Source of the DNA: Eopsaltria australis
Taxonomy: Eukaryota; Chordata; Aves; Passeriformes; Petroicidae
Length of the DNA stretch: 64,000 bases
Direction of reading: 5' to 3'
Assembly (NCBI GenBank): GCA_034509425.1
Contig: JAVTVJ010000859.1
Span: forward strand, 1 to 64,000
Below, in pieces: positions 36,645-47,492 of the stretch (within the stretch, counting starts at the first letter, position 1; each line of letters starts with the position of its first letter). The translations under genes were made by a program, and so were the position numbers. The notes beneath the pieces are model-generated. The model worked only from the letters and a program-made list of their open reading frames with translations. It was not told where the DNA came from and searched no databases.

Positions 36645-39177
36645 GTAAGTTCTTCCTTTTGCTCCTGTCCATCCATGTGGAACAAAACAGCTTGCACAGA
36701 AAAGCTGCTGCAAGGCTTTGGGAGGTTCCCCCAGGGCACCATGAGGCTGCCTTAGGAAGGAAACTGGGGGAGTGTTCCAAATCTCCATCCCTAAAAGAGA
36801 AAAAAACCTTATTTTAGTCTTGTCTTTATCTGTAATTATCCTGCTCTTCATCCCCTCTCTGGTTTTGTACAGCACAAAAAGATCTCAGCTGATTATTGAA
36901 AGTTATTCAAGTGCTACTAACAATAATTTAGGTAAAGAAATTGCATAGGATCAGTTGCCCCTTTTCACATTTTGGGTGTTTATTCTGTATCCCAGGGGGG
37001 ATGCATTTAACCAAACCACATGTATTTAAAAGCTAAATGTTGAAGATGTATGAGGGGATGATGAACCCTCATGGATGCTCTGGTCTTTGGGGCAGTTCAT
37101 GTCCTTCCTTGATACAGCAGTAGTGATATGAGAGTGATGGATGCCATTTAGATTCACAGCTTTTGAAATAATCTTTTGCAGGCTGTTTTATGGCAATGAC
37201 AGTCCTGTGTGGCTTGATCTGACAGGTATTCATCACTTGGGGAAAGACAGATGTAGCCTTCTGCCTCTTCCAGTAACCTGGTGCTCTTCTCCAACTGATA
37301 GAGGTTGAGATCCCATCAATAACTGAAAAGGTTCCTGCTGGTGGTACCTAAATGTTGGTGGTGTACCTAACATGAGCACAGGAGGCTTTGCAGAATAAAG
37401 TGGTGGTGTGAATGATGGACAGGCAGGTTTCTGTAGGAATTGCACAGCTTTTCACTGTGCTCAGAAGTCACAGGACTGAGGGATGGGGTGTTTATGGAAA
37501 GCAGAATGGAGATGAGCACCAGCTGTGGTTTTCCATGGCCTTCCTCATCTGCGGTGGCCCAAGGGCAGCCTGGCTTGGAAGCTTTGATGGTAAATTGGTG
37601 AATTTTTGGTTGAGTAACTCAGAAGACCTGTACCATGAACAGAGTCTGACTTGAGAGTCAAACCAGAGTAAGGATTTCTTTGCCCCATAAAGACCCTCTT
37701 CCTCAAGGGACTTTAAGCAAAGATTTGCAGCAGTGTTGAGGGAAGCTGGACAGTGCTGCATCAGACCAGTACAGTAGGGCTATTTTTGCATTTCTTCTCT
37801 TCTGCAAGCACCCCTGCCTTTTCTTTATATCTCTTTTCATTTTGCCAAGTAATGAATCTGTTCTCTCAGCACTGGCAGTCTCTGCATAATATCCTCTAAG
37901 ATTAAGTCAGGTCTGAGCATTTTTTGATCCTTTTTTTAAGGGAACATTCACCAGATGAAGATGTGTCTGTTACTCTTCCACTCTTAATAACACAATTCTT
38001 TGCAGAGAAAACTGCTTGTTGTCACTTGTGCAGCCTCCTGGCTGGTTTGGTGCCCTTGATTTGTGGCTGTGAGGGGCTTTTGGATGGAAACTTTTTACAT
38101 CTCCCACCTCGAGCAGCCAGACTTGGTGCTGGCAGTGGAGGTGCTGTAGCTGTTTCCCCGGGAGGGATTTTTAACAAGGAGAGGCAGTTATGAGATGGAT
38201 TGACGTGCCCAAATGCTTAGTAAAATAAACTCCACCTAACTGTTTTGCCATTGATTGTGTATAAATGAGCCTCCAGCACCGAATTGCAATGAAAGGAGCC
38301 GGGGTGATGATAAATGGCGTTTCCTTGTTAGGCAACATAAAAGGCATTTAAACAAACTCAGCCTGCATTCCTGCAGCCCTGGCCATTAGCAGCTTTTACA
38401 GGGTGAAGCTGATCTGTGTGCTGAGCAAGGCTTCAGGCAGTCCAAGCTGTGTTTGAGAGTAGCTGCATGTTCTTGGATGGAAAAGAGACCAAAGCCACCA
38501 GTTTTTTGTCCCTCCAAGAGCTCTCAATGGTTGTTGAAGGTGAAGGGCCCATGGTCCTTGAATGGGTTGAATTTGAGCTTGGCTCCCAGCTTCTCACCTA
38601 GGATGAGAGGTTGGTGTCATTTTGAGACAGTGACAATTATTACCCATCCTAATTATTGTTAGCAAAAAACCTCATCCCAGAGGGGGAAACCTTTCTGTGC
38701 TGCTGTGTGCAGAGAGATGCAGAGCAGGTGGGACAAAGGGGAGGAAAATCCAAGGAAAGGAAGCCCTGGCATGGCCACAGGTGTTGCATTAGTGTGTTTT
38801 TAGGGATGGTGGTGGGGGAGATGCTGGGAAGTGAGAGGAGGGGACACTGAAAGGAACAGTGGCAATGAGCACAATTGGATCCATCTACACTCCAACCAAC
38901 AACCTCATGTACTTGAGGGCCTTGTTCATTGAGCTTAAAATAGAATCACAGGATGGTTTAGGTTGGAAGGGACATTAAAGACTGTCCAGTTCCAGTCCCT
39001 CCATGCCATGGGCACAGCTGCCACCCACTAAATCAGGTTGCTTGGGGGCTCATCCATGAAAACTCGATGAAGAAAAGCATACTTGCAGTGGAAAGCAAAC
39101 CCTGCTAAATTTACGCTTCCCAGCAGACAGTCTGGTTGAAGTTGCCATGTTTCAGCACTGGCTCTTGACTCTTTCAG
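36645..39177 (+). other. SFMBT2: Intron F-G (2.5 kb), probable equivalent of human/mouse intron 10
   Basis: It contains a candidate regulatory block at about 38215-38400 and a CR1 fragment at 38942-39043 near the exon G acceptor. If exon F is exon 10, this corresponds to the mouse intron that carries a large rodent microRNA cluster; no tandem hairpin array is visible here. Confidence 0.8.
38942..39043 (-). repeat. CR1 LINE 3' fragment near exon G
   Basis: AGAATCACAGGATGGTTTAG, GTTGGAAGGGACATTAAAGA and CCATGCCATGGGCACAGCTG are antisense CR1 3' end, ending about 135 nt before the exon G acceptor. Confidence 0.92.
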
Positions 39178-39304
39178 ACATCCTTCAGCCGTGGCTTCAC
39201 CAAGAACATGAAGCTGGAGGCAGTGAACCCCAGGAACCCTGCAGAGATTTGTGTGGCTTCCATCACCTCGGTGAAAGGACGGTTGATGTGGCTGCACCTG
39301 GAAG
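39178..39304 (+). CDS. SFMBT2: SFMBT2 exon G: first half of MBT repeat 4 core
   Basis: The acceptor is TGACTCTTTCAG and the donor GAA-G|GTATGT. It reads [20 protein letters not shown], then [16 protein letters not shown], then [19 protein letters not shown] is the first strand and pocket loop of MBT4. The usual pocket Asp is Asn (NPRN) while the second pocket Asn is kept. A CR1 fragment (38942-39043) ends only about 135 bases upstream of this exon. Confidence 0.96.
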
Positions 39305-41429
39305 GTATGTGCTCCAAAGGCCTCTTGAGTTTGTCTGCTTCACTCACTCACTTTTCATTTTGTCCTTCATCCTCTGCACAAAACAGCTCTTCCCAGCTTC
39401 TCAGTTTTATACACACTTTGACCAGTAATGTGTCATGAGGAATTACATCTCTCTGCCCTTTCTCTGGGGAAGCTGCGAGCTCTTCCACCCTCCCATCCAC
39501 GTGGTCTTCATCACCATGATAACAACCTCCTCCCTGCCATCATGGTACACCTTCATCCTGGGAATGGAAGTTTGCCTCACTTGTGCAGCTGTGACTGCCA
39601 CAGCAATTCCAACCTGACAGTTTGTAAAGGAGGAGAGGTCTCTAATCAAAGCCCTTAAATTTGGTAAAAGCATTGCCAGGTAACCCAGAGTATCATAGTT
39701 CCTCCTGAGTGTTTGTTTTGGTAGAGCTGTGTGCAGTGGCAGGTTTTGGTTTTTAACTCTAAGATAATTGTTTGCCTTCTAGCTCAAGGTAGCAGCACCT
39801 CAGCTGCAGTCTGGTCTGGACACAGGGCAAATATTTTTTTGAAGAGCTGTAATCAACACTTGTCTGAAATTCCATTCTCACTAAGGCTGTTGCTGAATTT
39901 ACACCCATCTGGTCAAGGAATCTGACCCATTTTGGCAACTTCTTTTCTTAAATGGCCAAGTGCTTTCACTTGTGTGTGCCAAAGATGTGGATAGATGCAT
40001 GAAGAGGGCAACACACTCCCACCTTGCTTCCTTCCCTCATCTCTTTCTCCCTGCCTTTTACACTTTTAATTTCTTACAGGATGTTTTTTTACAACTGACC
40101 GTAAAAAAAACCCTGTGTGCATCTCCTTTCTTTTGAGTCCTGATATATAGGTGCTTTAAGCTTGGTTTATATCTCAATTCCAGGGATTGAATGATCTGTA
40201 GTAAACAGAAAAGATGCAGAAGACTGCAAAAATAGAAAGAAATCTTCGCTGCTGTAGGAATACATCACTACAGTATGCACAGCGTTATGCTAAAAGCAGG
40301 CATTAAAAAAGAACACAGCCAAAAAAACCCTGCTTGCAGAGTTGTAAAATAAATGTGGCTTGAAGTGTGGCATGGGTTTTTTTGACTCCATTAATACACT
40401 GTTGTTTCTAACTGGTTATTTATATTCTGGAAGCAGCAAGGCTCCCCAACTACCACGGGATCTCCTCACTGAAGACCTCGGGTCCCACCATTTATCACAG
40501 GCACCTCTGAAGCTTTCATTGCTGCCCTCCCAGTTTCCCAGTTTGACAGCCCAGGCTGCAGCCATAAACCAGGAACACAGGAGTTAAGCAGGGCCGAGTT
40601 AGACATGAGGGAACAGTGTGTGATAAATCACACTTTGCACAGTAGCAAAACCCTAAACTCGAGGGCGAGTGTTTAATGAGCAGCAGTGCGGTTCTCCCGT
40701 GGTGGAGAAGAAGCTCAGGACTGATGGGATGCTCTGTGCTCTCTGCTCCTTTATTACTCATCATCTGCATTGTTAATTTTTACTGGTTCATTTTAGATTT
40801 TAGGGCTTGAAGCTTTCTGGTGTGAATTTATACAAGTAATAATGCACGCTCCCTGCACAGCCCAGGAATTTGAGGAAAACCCTTTGGTTAATCACTTCTC
40901 CAGGGAGGTTTCCTGTAATTTCCCCTTTTACAGTTTTCTAGAGTTGCTGCTCTGTTCTACCCATCCTGTAAGATTCATAGCAGGACACAGACATTTTCCT
41001 CACCCTGTTTCCAGTCTCCTTGTTTTCCCTTTAACCTCCCAATTCCCATGGACATTTCTTGCTCTGAGAAGAGAGCGGCATAAAACGCAACAAATGAAAC
41101 TAATGAGTCTCAAAAAAAAGCTGTTTTCCACTCCTGTGAGTGAGGCCAAAGGAAGAAGTAAGATGTTGGAAGTGGAAAGCAGGGTTATCAATTGTCAGAG
41201 GACAGAAGCAGTGCCAGGGAGGACAGAGTGGCTGTGAATTTGTCTTACAAGAGGAACAGAGGTGTTGCAGAACAGGCTTTGTGGTGCTTTCTTGCTCCTC
41301 AGGGTGGCTGCAGCTGGAACCTTCAAACCCAGAATGTTCCTAGAATCACTTTGGTAGGAAAAGACTCTTCATGTCTTACTTATTGCTTGCAAGCAGGAAA
41401 GTGCATTTCATCTGCTTACTTTATAGTAA

Positions 41430-41500
41430 TTCAGAATTGTAGAATAATTAAGGTTGGAAAGGACCTCTAAGATAACTGAGTCCATTTTATCAGAATAACA
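41430..41500 (-). repeat. CR1 LINE 3'-end remnant
   Basis: AGAATTGTAGAATAATTAAG then GTTGGAAAGGACCTCTAAGA is the antisense CR1 terminus. Confidence 0.85.
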
Positions 41501-42484
41501 CCATTACAATAATGAAATAATTGGTTTTCCCAGACCTGGTGACATTTCAGTGGGGTCTGTGTTGATTTCTTGGCTTTGTTTAGGGCTTGATCCATGGTTT
41601 GCTCAATGTGTGCATCTTGCTACTGACTCCACTGTTGTCACATGGGCTCCTTGCCTGGATTTGTGGTGTCAGGTAAAAAATGGAGCTCCCCACTGGAATT
41701 TTCATCAGGTTCAAACTGAGCAGTGACCACGTGGTATTATCTTGTGGAGGGAAATGGTTTTGCAGGGATTGCAGCAAATCTTGCATTCAGCAAGTTGAGT
41801 CCTTTCCCATACCCCTTCATCCAGTTCTCTTCCCCATATCCCAGTGAAAGAGAAACTGTATTTTCAATGGGTAGTGCATGAACACAACGCAGGGCTCAGA
41901 GAAACACCATGAAGAATCTACACAGACATCATGACTGCATTTTTTAAATAATTTCCTCCAGCAGTGTGATCACCAGCACCTATTTCCCTGCCTCCTTTGG
42001 GTTTTTCATGCAGCCACAGACTCTCAGAGCAGCAGGTTTATTACTGCTCCAAATGCTGCACCTCAGCCTCGGTGCTGTTCCCATCACAAAGTTCAATTAC
42101 TGCTTCAATTACACCACAAGCCCTTGATGAACATTCATTAGTGGGAAGCTCCCTGTAGTCATCTGGCTGTGCACAGCCAAACACTTGCTGCCTTAAGCAG
42201 GAGGCAAAGATGTTTTAACAGATGCCAAGGCGAGAGGGATGCAGGGGAAGCTGCTGATCCTTTGGTCCCTTTTATTAGGAGATCACCTCATGCTGGTGCT
42301 GGAGCTGCCTGTCCTGGGGTGGAATTGGCAGAGGGAGGAGGTGAAGTTGCTGGCCCAGCTGTGCCAGCACAGTTGAACTTGAATTTGAGTTGTTAAATGG
42401 TGCCTTGACTCAGGACACAGAGTTGTTTTTGAAAGAACTCAAAGCCAGCAGGAATATTTGCATTGGATTTTCAGTGGAAATCAG

Positions 42485-42676
42485 GTAAATTAGGGAAAAA
42501 AGTAAGAAAAACTCCTTCACTGAAGGGGTGGTCAAGCATTGGAATGGGCTTCCCAGGGTAGTGATGGAATAATTGTCCCTGGAAGTGTTCAAAAAACATG
42601 AAGATGGGGTGCTGAGACACGGGTTAGTGTTGGCCTTGATGATCTTGGAGGCCTTATCCAACCTGAATGATTCTTT
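42485..42676 (+). repeat. CR1 LINE 3' fragment
   Basis: Sense CR1: ACTCCTTCACTGAAGGGGTG, GTCAAGCATTGGAATGGGCT, TCCCTGGAAGTGTTCAAAAA and TGATCTTGGAGGCCTTATCC, ending ACCTGAATGATTCTTT. Confidence 0.92.
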
Positions 42677-43400
42677 AAAGACAGGAGATTGTCTTCTAAA
42701 GGAGGTGTGATTACCAAATTGGAAGATAATTGCTCTAAATACAGACTTCAGATGAAATTTTGGAGTTAGCATCATGCCAGAGACCTTGGTACCCATGTCC
42801 CACGTGGGGTTTTTGTACTGCTTCTCTCCTGTTGGATGATAAGCTCTTGTTTCATGTGAGGAACCCAAGGAGAATTGGTGGCACTTCTGGACAGAACAGT
42901 GGCCGCCTCTCACCCTTAAAGAATGGAACTCAAGGGCAGAGCTGCACAAAAAAGCTTCAGGGAAGCACTGGGGCATAAAAGCCTCTCTCACATTAGCTAC
43001 CACCCTGTGAAAGCCTAAATACACTCTCTTACCATTAAAAGCAAGCACCCAACAAGTCCTGCTAACTCACTTATGCAACTTTACAAAGTACCCAAGGGTC
43101 AGTCAGGCCATCCTGTTGAGAAAAGTCGTGTATGTTTAACCTCCCTGGCTTTTGGCTGCTTCAGTGCACACCCTCAAAGTGCTCTTAATGGGGTTTTCCC
43201 CTGAACCACATTGCACTGTAAATGCAGCAGCCCCATCCTTGCTGTCTGTGCAAAGCTGAAGATGAAATGGTGCCTGATTTTGATGCAGATTTATTTTTAC
43301 ACATTCCATCCTTTGCTTCCCTGGGCTTGTGATGGATGCCTGGGTGGCTCTGAGCTTCGTGTTCCCATGCCTGAGTCCCATTATAGATTTGTGTTTCTAG

Positions 43401-43514
43401 GTTCACAGATGCCCTCTCCAGAGTACATTGTTGATGTGGAGTCCATGGACATTTTCCCTGTTGGTTGGTGTGAAGCAAATGCTTACAACCTCACCCCACC
43501 ACACAAAGCTGTTT
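43401..43514 (+). CDS. SFMBT2: SFMBT2 exon H: second half of MBT repeat 4
   Basis: The acceptor is TTGTGTTTCTAG and the donor GTT-T|GTAAGT. It encodes [19 protein letters not shown], then [19 protein letters not shown]. The PVGWC ... L-T-P-P motif closes the fourth and last MBT repeat. Length is 114 nt, phase 2 in and phase 1 out. The T at the exon end joins TG of exon I to make Leu; the reader should note that codon when comparing with human, where this junction differs (SQKKRK as I recall). Confidence 0.95.
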
Positions 43515-44812
43515 GTAAGTACATGGAGACCTGAGCAGTGCAAGTGTTACATCTGTGGATATATCAGGGATTTTGCCTTAGGTAATAATCCCATTTCTGA
43601 CACTATCAACCTGCCCATCAGACCAATAACCAGGCTGGAAGTGTGCTACAATAAATGGTAATAAATCTAATTAGTGGCCAGACTGGAATTATGCAGTTTA
43701 TATTTGTCTCTGTGATCAGCCTCTCCCAAAAAATGGGATTGGCTGTGCTAGGGAAGGCTGTCCCATGGTTTGGGTTTGCACAGTGGGTTGTGGGTTTGCA
43801 GAGGGGTTGTTGGTCTGTGGGGTTGTCAGAGGGAAACCAGGTTTTGTTGTGCTGAGCCAAGTTCACTCAAGCAGCTGAGTGGATTAGGGACAAAGACCTC
43901 AAATTGGGGAAAAACCCCATAAAATATCAGGTGGGATGGGCATACAGAGGCCATCCAGGTGCTCCTTTCCAAAGCAGGATTTGCTTCATCTAAATGGAGA
44001 AATAATTGCTGCCATTCTGTGGTGGAGTTCCTGCCCTTTCCCAGGGTATCTGTCCCCTGTTTCACTGCCCTTGCCAGCTCAGAGATTTTCCTGGTGTTCA
44101 GTTTAAATCCCCCAGCAGCACAATTAAGCCCACAGTGTTTTTGTCCTGCCTCCAGTGCATATTAAGACAAATTTCTTTCCTTTCTATTTGCATTTGAAGG
44201 CAGTTCATGAGAGCTCAGTGGCTTGGTGTTGCTCTCCTGTTCCAGCATATCCAATCTCGAGCCACCAGGTGAAAAATTGGCCTCACTGTTTATATTAATT
44301 AACATCAGAAAGGCGAATTTTAAAATGTGTCAGCCCTTTCGAAGAGTTAAATATGCTTAAGTTAAAAATCAGGCAGCCAGAGCCTAATTTAGGAGAATAC
44401 TGCTATGGCAACATTATGCAGCCTTATCACAATTTATAGCTGGGGATAAATTATACTGGAGGTAATCATGCTTGTAAAATGTAATGTTATCCATATGTGT
44501 TTCTGTATGGAAAAATATTTGTGTTTTTATTTTAATTTTTTTTCTTTTATGCTGATCCCATAAAACACAATATTAGCATTCCAGAGGAGAGATTAAATGT
44601 ATTATTACATCCTTAAAGGAGGTTTTAATGATGTAGTGACTTACTTAAAAAATACCAAGAAAAGATGGTGATAGTAATTAAGTACCATTTCATTGTGTTC
44701 CAAGTCGTTTTATAGTCAGTGCATTTACACAGCTTTTTCTGCATTCTGGGTGTACTTTATGGGACAGAAGGGTACAAAACTGTTGTTTTTCTTCCTTGCT
44801 TCATTTTTGCAG
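43515..44812 (+). other. SFMBT2: Intron H-I (1.3 kb)
   Basis: It holds an AT-rich block (about 44280-44520) with TATTAATTAACATC and an X-box-like site at 44399-44412. No repeat family is recognised. Confidence 0.88.
44399..44412 (+). promoter_or_regulatory. RFX X-box-like site in an AT-rich candidate element
   Basis: ACTGCTATGGCAAC fits RYYNYY-WW-RRNRAC, with the strong half-site GGCAAC. It sits in the candidate conserved block of intron H-I. Confidence 0.35.
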
Positions 44813-44855
44813 TGCGAAGGAAGAGAAGAATTGCAGTTGTGCAACCAGAAAAACA
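44813..44855 (+). CDS. SFMBT2: SFMBT2 exon I: 43-nt microexon-like basic linker
   Basis: The acceptor is TTCATTTTTGCAG and the donor AAA-CA|GTAAGT. It reads (L)RRKRRIAVVQPEK(Q). The RRKRR cluster directly after MBT4 is a plausible short nuclear localisation or nucleic-acid contact, and IAVVQPEK is retained from the human protein as I recall it. At 43 nt this is the shortest coding exon in the window and easy for gene predictors to miss. The frame test is decisive: 2 + 39 + 2 nt fits both neighbours. Confidence 0.93.
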
Positions 44856-45392
44856 GTAAGTTGGGGTTTTTTTTGTTATTTAAGGTGATATTTTTACAGG
44901 AATGCATCAGGTCTTCCAGGGGGGATAATACACAGCAGCTGTGTGGCTTGGTAACTGCTGCCCAGATACTCCAGCACAGCCAGCAAGAGGATTCTTTCAA
45001 ATCTGGAATATTTGTTAGCATATTAGAAAGCCTCTGTAACAGCAATTTTTTACTGATTGAGGCTGCACAGCCCCTGTGTGATGGCCAGCAAGGGATGCTT
45101 AGGGAAGATGGACATGGACCAGGTGGGCATTTCCCTGTCTAGCCCTTGCACTGGGTAAAACTTGAATTTAAAGGATTTAAGGGAGAATATTTGAAGCCTG
45201 GAGGTCTAAAGCTGATGCATCAGAGCATATTTTTGGAGGATCTGGCTCCTTCATCTGCAGTACCCTGATCTGTGACAAACCATGTGGAAGTGGAATTGTG
45301 TTGGAGGTGTCTCTGTTCCTCATCCCAGGCTGTTGCTGGTGTATCTTTTGGTCCAGCCTGAGGGCTGGTTCTGGCCCTTTGTCCTGTCTGAC

Positions 45393-45433
45393 ACTATTAA
45401 ATACACCAAATACTCTATTAAATACACCCAACT
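45393..45433 (+). repeat. Two-copy tandem repeat next to exon J acceptor
   Basis: CTATTAAATACACC is repeated with a 21-22 base period, ending about 13 nt before the exon J start, so it spans the likely branch-point zone. Confidence 0.85.
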
Positions 45434-45446
45434 TCTCTTTTACCAG

Positions 45447-45517
45447 GTTACCATCCACAGTGCCTGTTGAGAAAATACCTCATGACCTCTGCCCAGTTCC
45501 TCAGCCAGACACAACAG
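45447..45517 (+). CDS. SFMBT2: SFMBT2 exon J: linker between MBT4 and SLED domain
   Basis: The acceptor is TCTTTTACCAG and the donor ACA-G|GTAAGG. It reads (Q)LPSTVPVEKIPHDLCPVPQ then PDTTG. No fold is expected here; it is a Pro-rich connector. KIPHDLC and DTTG match what I recall of human SFMBT2 and are absent from SFMBT1, which supports the paralogue call. Length is 71 nt. A short tandem duplication with unit CTATTAAATACACC lies just upstream of the acceptor (45393-45433). Confidence 0.94.
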
Positions 45518-46594
45518 GTAAGGACCACAGAAAGGCAGTGAGTTGTCACAGGGGTGGGGTCATGGAGCCACATCCTCAGGGGCTGTAAAGTGGAGTGAAC
45601 CCACCTGATTTGCAGCAGATGAGGGTCTTGTTCTCCATGTGTCTTGCTGGGGCTCTCAGAGTACCCCTGGAGCTTGCCCATTTCAGATGATGATATTAAA
45701 ACAAGGCTAATGAATCTCTCTGGTGTGATGGGTGCAGTGTGTTAATTGATACCCATGAAATTGGGTACAGCAGGACCTGGTAGATCCCTGTGTTACATCA
45801 GGACTGGGTGGTGTGGCTGCTGCTTCTGCTGAAGGCAGATTCCTCTCCCCTTTAGCAATGGCAGGAGCTCTGAGTGCAATATCCATGCAGTTAATGGTGT
45901 AAGCCCAGCAGCAGGAACAGGATTTCACTCCCTTTATTTCAGCAGGCTGTGGGACACATTGTTGGCATTGCAGCCAACACCCCATTACAGCCAAAGGGGG
46001 AGAATCAGGGTCTTTTTGGGTGTGATAACCAAAAAAATGGATAACCCCTGGGATAGCAGGTAAACCACATCTAGAAGCTCACGTTTCTCTCTGTGGGCTA
46101 TAAAGGAACCTGTGGAAATTAGCCCAGACAGGGAAAACTGCTCTGCAGACCCATCCTAGGTCAGGGAATGACTCTGCAGTGCTTGCTGGGTTGGACAGGA
46201 GCTGAGGAGGGGTTTTAAGGTTCTCCACTGAGAGAATGCTCTCCCTGAGCTGATTCCCTGTCTTTGGGGTTCAGCTCATACATCCCCTCCTGGCAGGTTG
46301 CAGTGAGTTGCTCTTGTCTACCTGCACTGTGAGTTGTGGAGCAGCCCTGGCTCATGTCATGGATGAAATCCTTTCCCAGTCCTCCTTTCAGCAGAGTGTG
46401 CAGCCAGATCAGTCACTATTAAAAACACTTCCTTTTCCCATGCTGGACAGATTGGAATAGCAGAGGCTTCCCTACCCTCTCTCCCAGGGTAGAATTCTGT
46501 GCCTCCTTTCCTTTCCTCATCTAGGAAGAAGAAGTGCCCTTGATTTCTGGTATAAAAGTGCTACAGGCACCTCACTGCTGCTTTCTCCTTGCAG

Positions 46595-46734
46595 GCACCA
46601 TCAATGGGAGGTACTGCTGCCCTCAGCTCTACATCAACCACCGCTGCTTCTCAGGTCCATATTTGAACAAAGGCAGGATTGCAGAGCTACCTCAGTCTGT
46701 GGGGCCTGGCAAGTGTGTGCTGGTCCTCAAGGAG
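46595..46734 (+). CDS. SFMBT2: SFMBT2 exon K: start of SLED-type domain
   Basis: The acceptor is TTTCTCCTTGCAG and the donor AAGGAG|GTATGG. It encodes [20 protein letters not shown], then [18 protein letters not shown], then KCVLVLKE. This is the opening of the SLED domain (Scm-Like Embedded Domain, formerly DUF3588), which in SCML2 has been shown to bind double-stranded DNA. The Cys-Cys and His-Arg-Cys motifs and the [10 protein letters not shown] segment are family hallmarks. Length is 140 nt, ending in phase 0. Confidence 0.96.
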
Positions 46735-46954
46735 GTATGGCCCAGCTCTCTTTTAGGGGGATTGCAGACCAAAGTGTGGGTCATAGCTTACCAGACCCAG
46801 AATTTGAAAATAATGCACCTAAAATTGTCCTGGCGTGGTTTCCACAAGGCAAAACTGCAATCCTGGATGAGGGAGAAAGTTTGTGCTTTGTGGGTTTTGA
46901 TGTTTTTGAAACATGGGGAGTTCTGTTGGTTGGGAAGAACTTTTCTATGGGTTG

Positions 46955-47492
46955 CTGTTGCCTTTTCCCCCAGCCTGGAAAAGAAACTCGAGATCATTTT
47001 AGCAAGGAGGTAATATAAAAGGGGATCTTTATTTTGAAGGTCTTCAGGAGCAGTTATGGAAAGGTGTCCATAAAAGCCCACCCCCTCCAGGGGTGAGGAT
47101 GTATTTATAGCTTTTAGAAAATTAGCATAATTGATTAAAAGCACCAATAAGGAGAACAAGTGCTGATTCAATTCCCCCCCCCCCCAAGGTCCAACCCCTT
47201 CTCTGGAGCCGCCCTCTCAGCACCAGCTCTACTTTGTTTATGAAAATGCACCTCAGAGTTGTTCTGGGCCTTGGTTCCCAGCAAGAACCAAGATAGGACA
47301 GGGCCTTGCACCCCCCTGGGGCTTGGAGCTCTGGAATTTGTTTTGTCTTTCTGCTTAGGGAAAGGCCATGGAAAAGTACTGGAAAAACCAGCTATTAATA
47401 CAGTAGGCTACAGAGCTACAAATATATGTGCAAAGAGTACAGAGAACATAGAAAAGAAAAAAGGCAGAAACCAAATGGCATCATTGCCATCA
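46955..47492 (-). mobile_element. Probable solo LTR of an avian endogenous retrovirus, antisense to the gene
   Basis: Read on the minus strand the block has LTR architecture: a TATAAATA box (complement at about 47101-47108), then about 75 nt later an AATAAA signal (complement at 47028-47033), spacing that fits a short R region. The outer ends are compatible with TG...CA termini (minus strand TG near 47492, CA near 46953), but no target-site duplication was found. The sequence TCCATAAAAGCCCACCCCCT resembles songbird LTRs I remember. It includes a C12 tract (47174-47185). No gag, pol or env remains next to it. Boundaries and family are uncertain. Confidence 0.55.

Larger units (their letters stand above)
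39305..43400 (+). other. SFMBT2: Intron G-H (4.1 kb)
   Basis: It contains CR1 fragments (41430-41500 and 42485-42676). The minus-strand open frame at 42410-43048 overlaps the latter and is not a gene. The rest shows nothing I can assign. Confidence 0.85.
44856..46594 (+). other. SFMBT2: Introns I-J (44856-45446) and J-K (45518-46594), interrupted by exon J
   Basis: Apart from exon J and the short tandem duplication before it, no repeat, RNA or regulatory element can be named in these two introns of 591 and 1077 nt. Confidence 0.85.

Noticed and set aside
42410..43048. 212-codon minus-strand open frame
   Set aside because: It crosses a CR1 fragment in antisense and has no recognisable motif.
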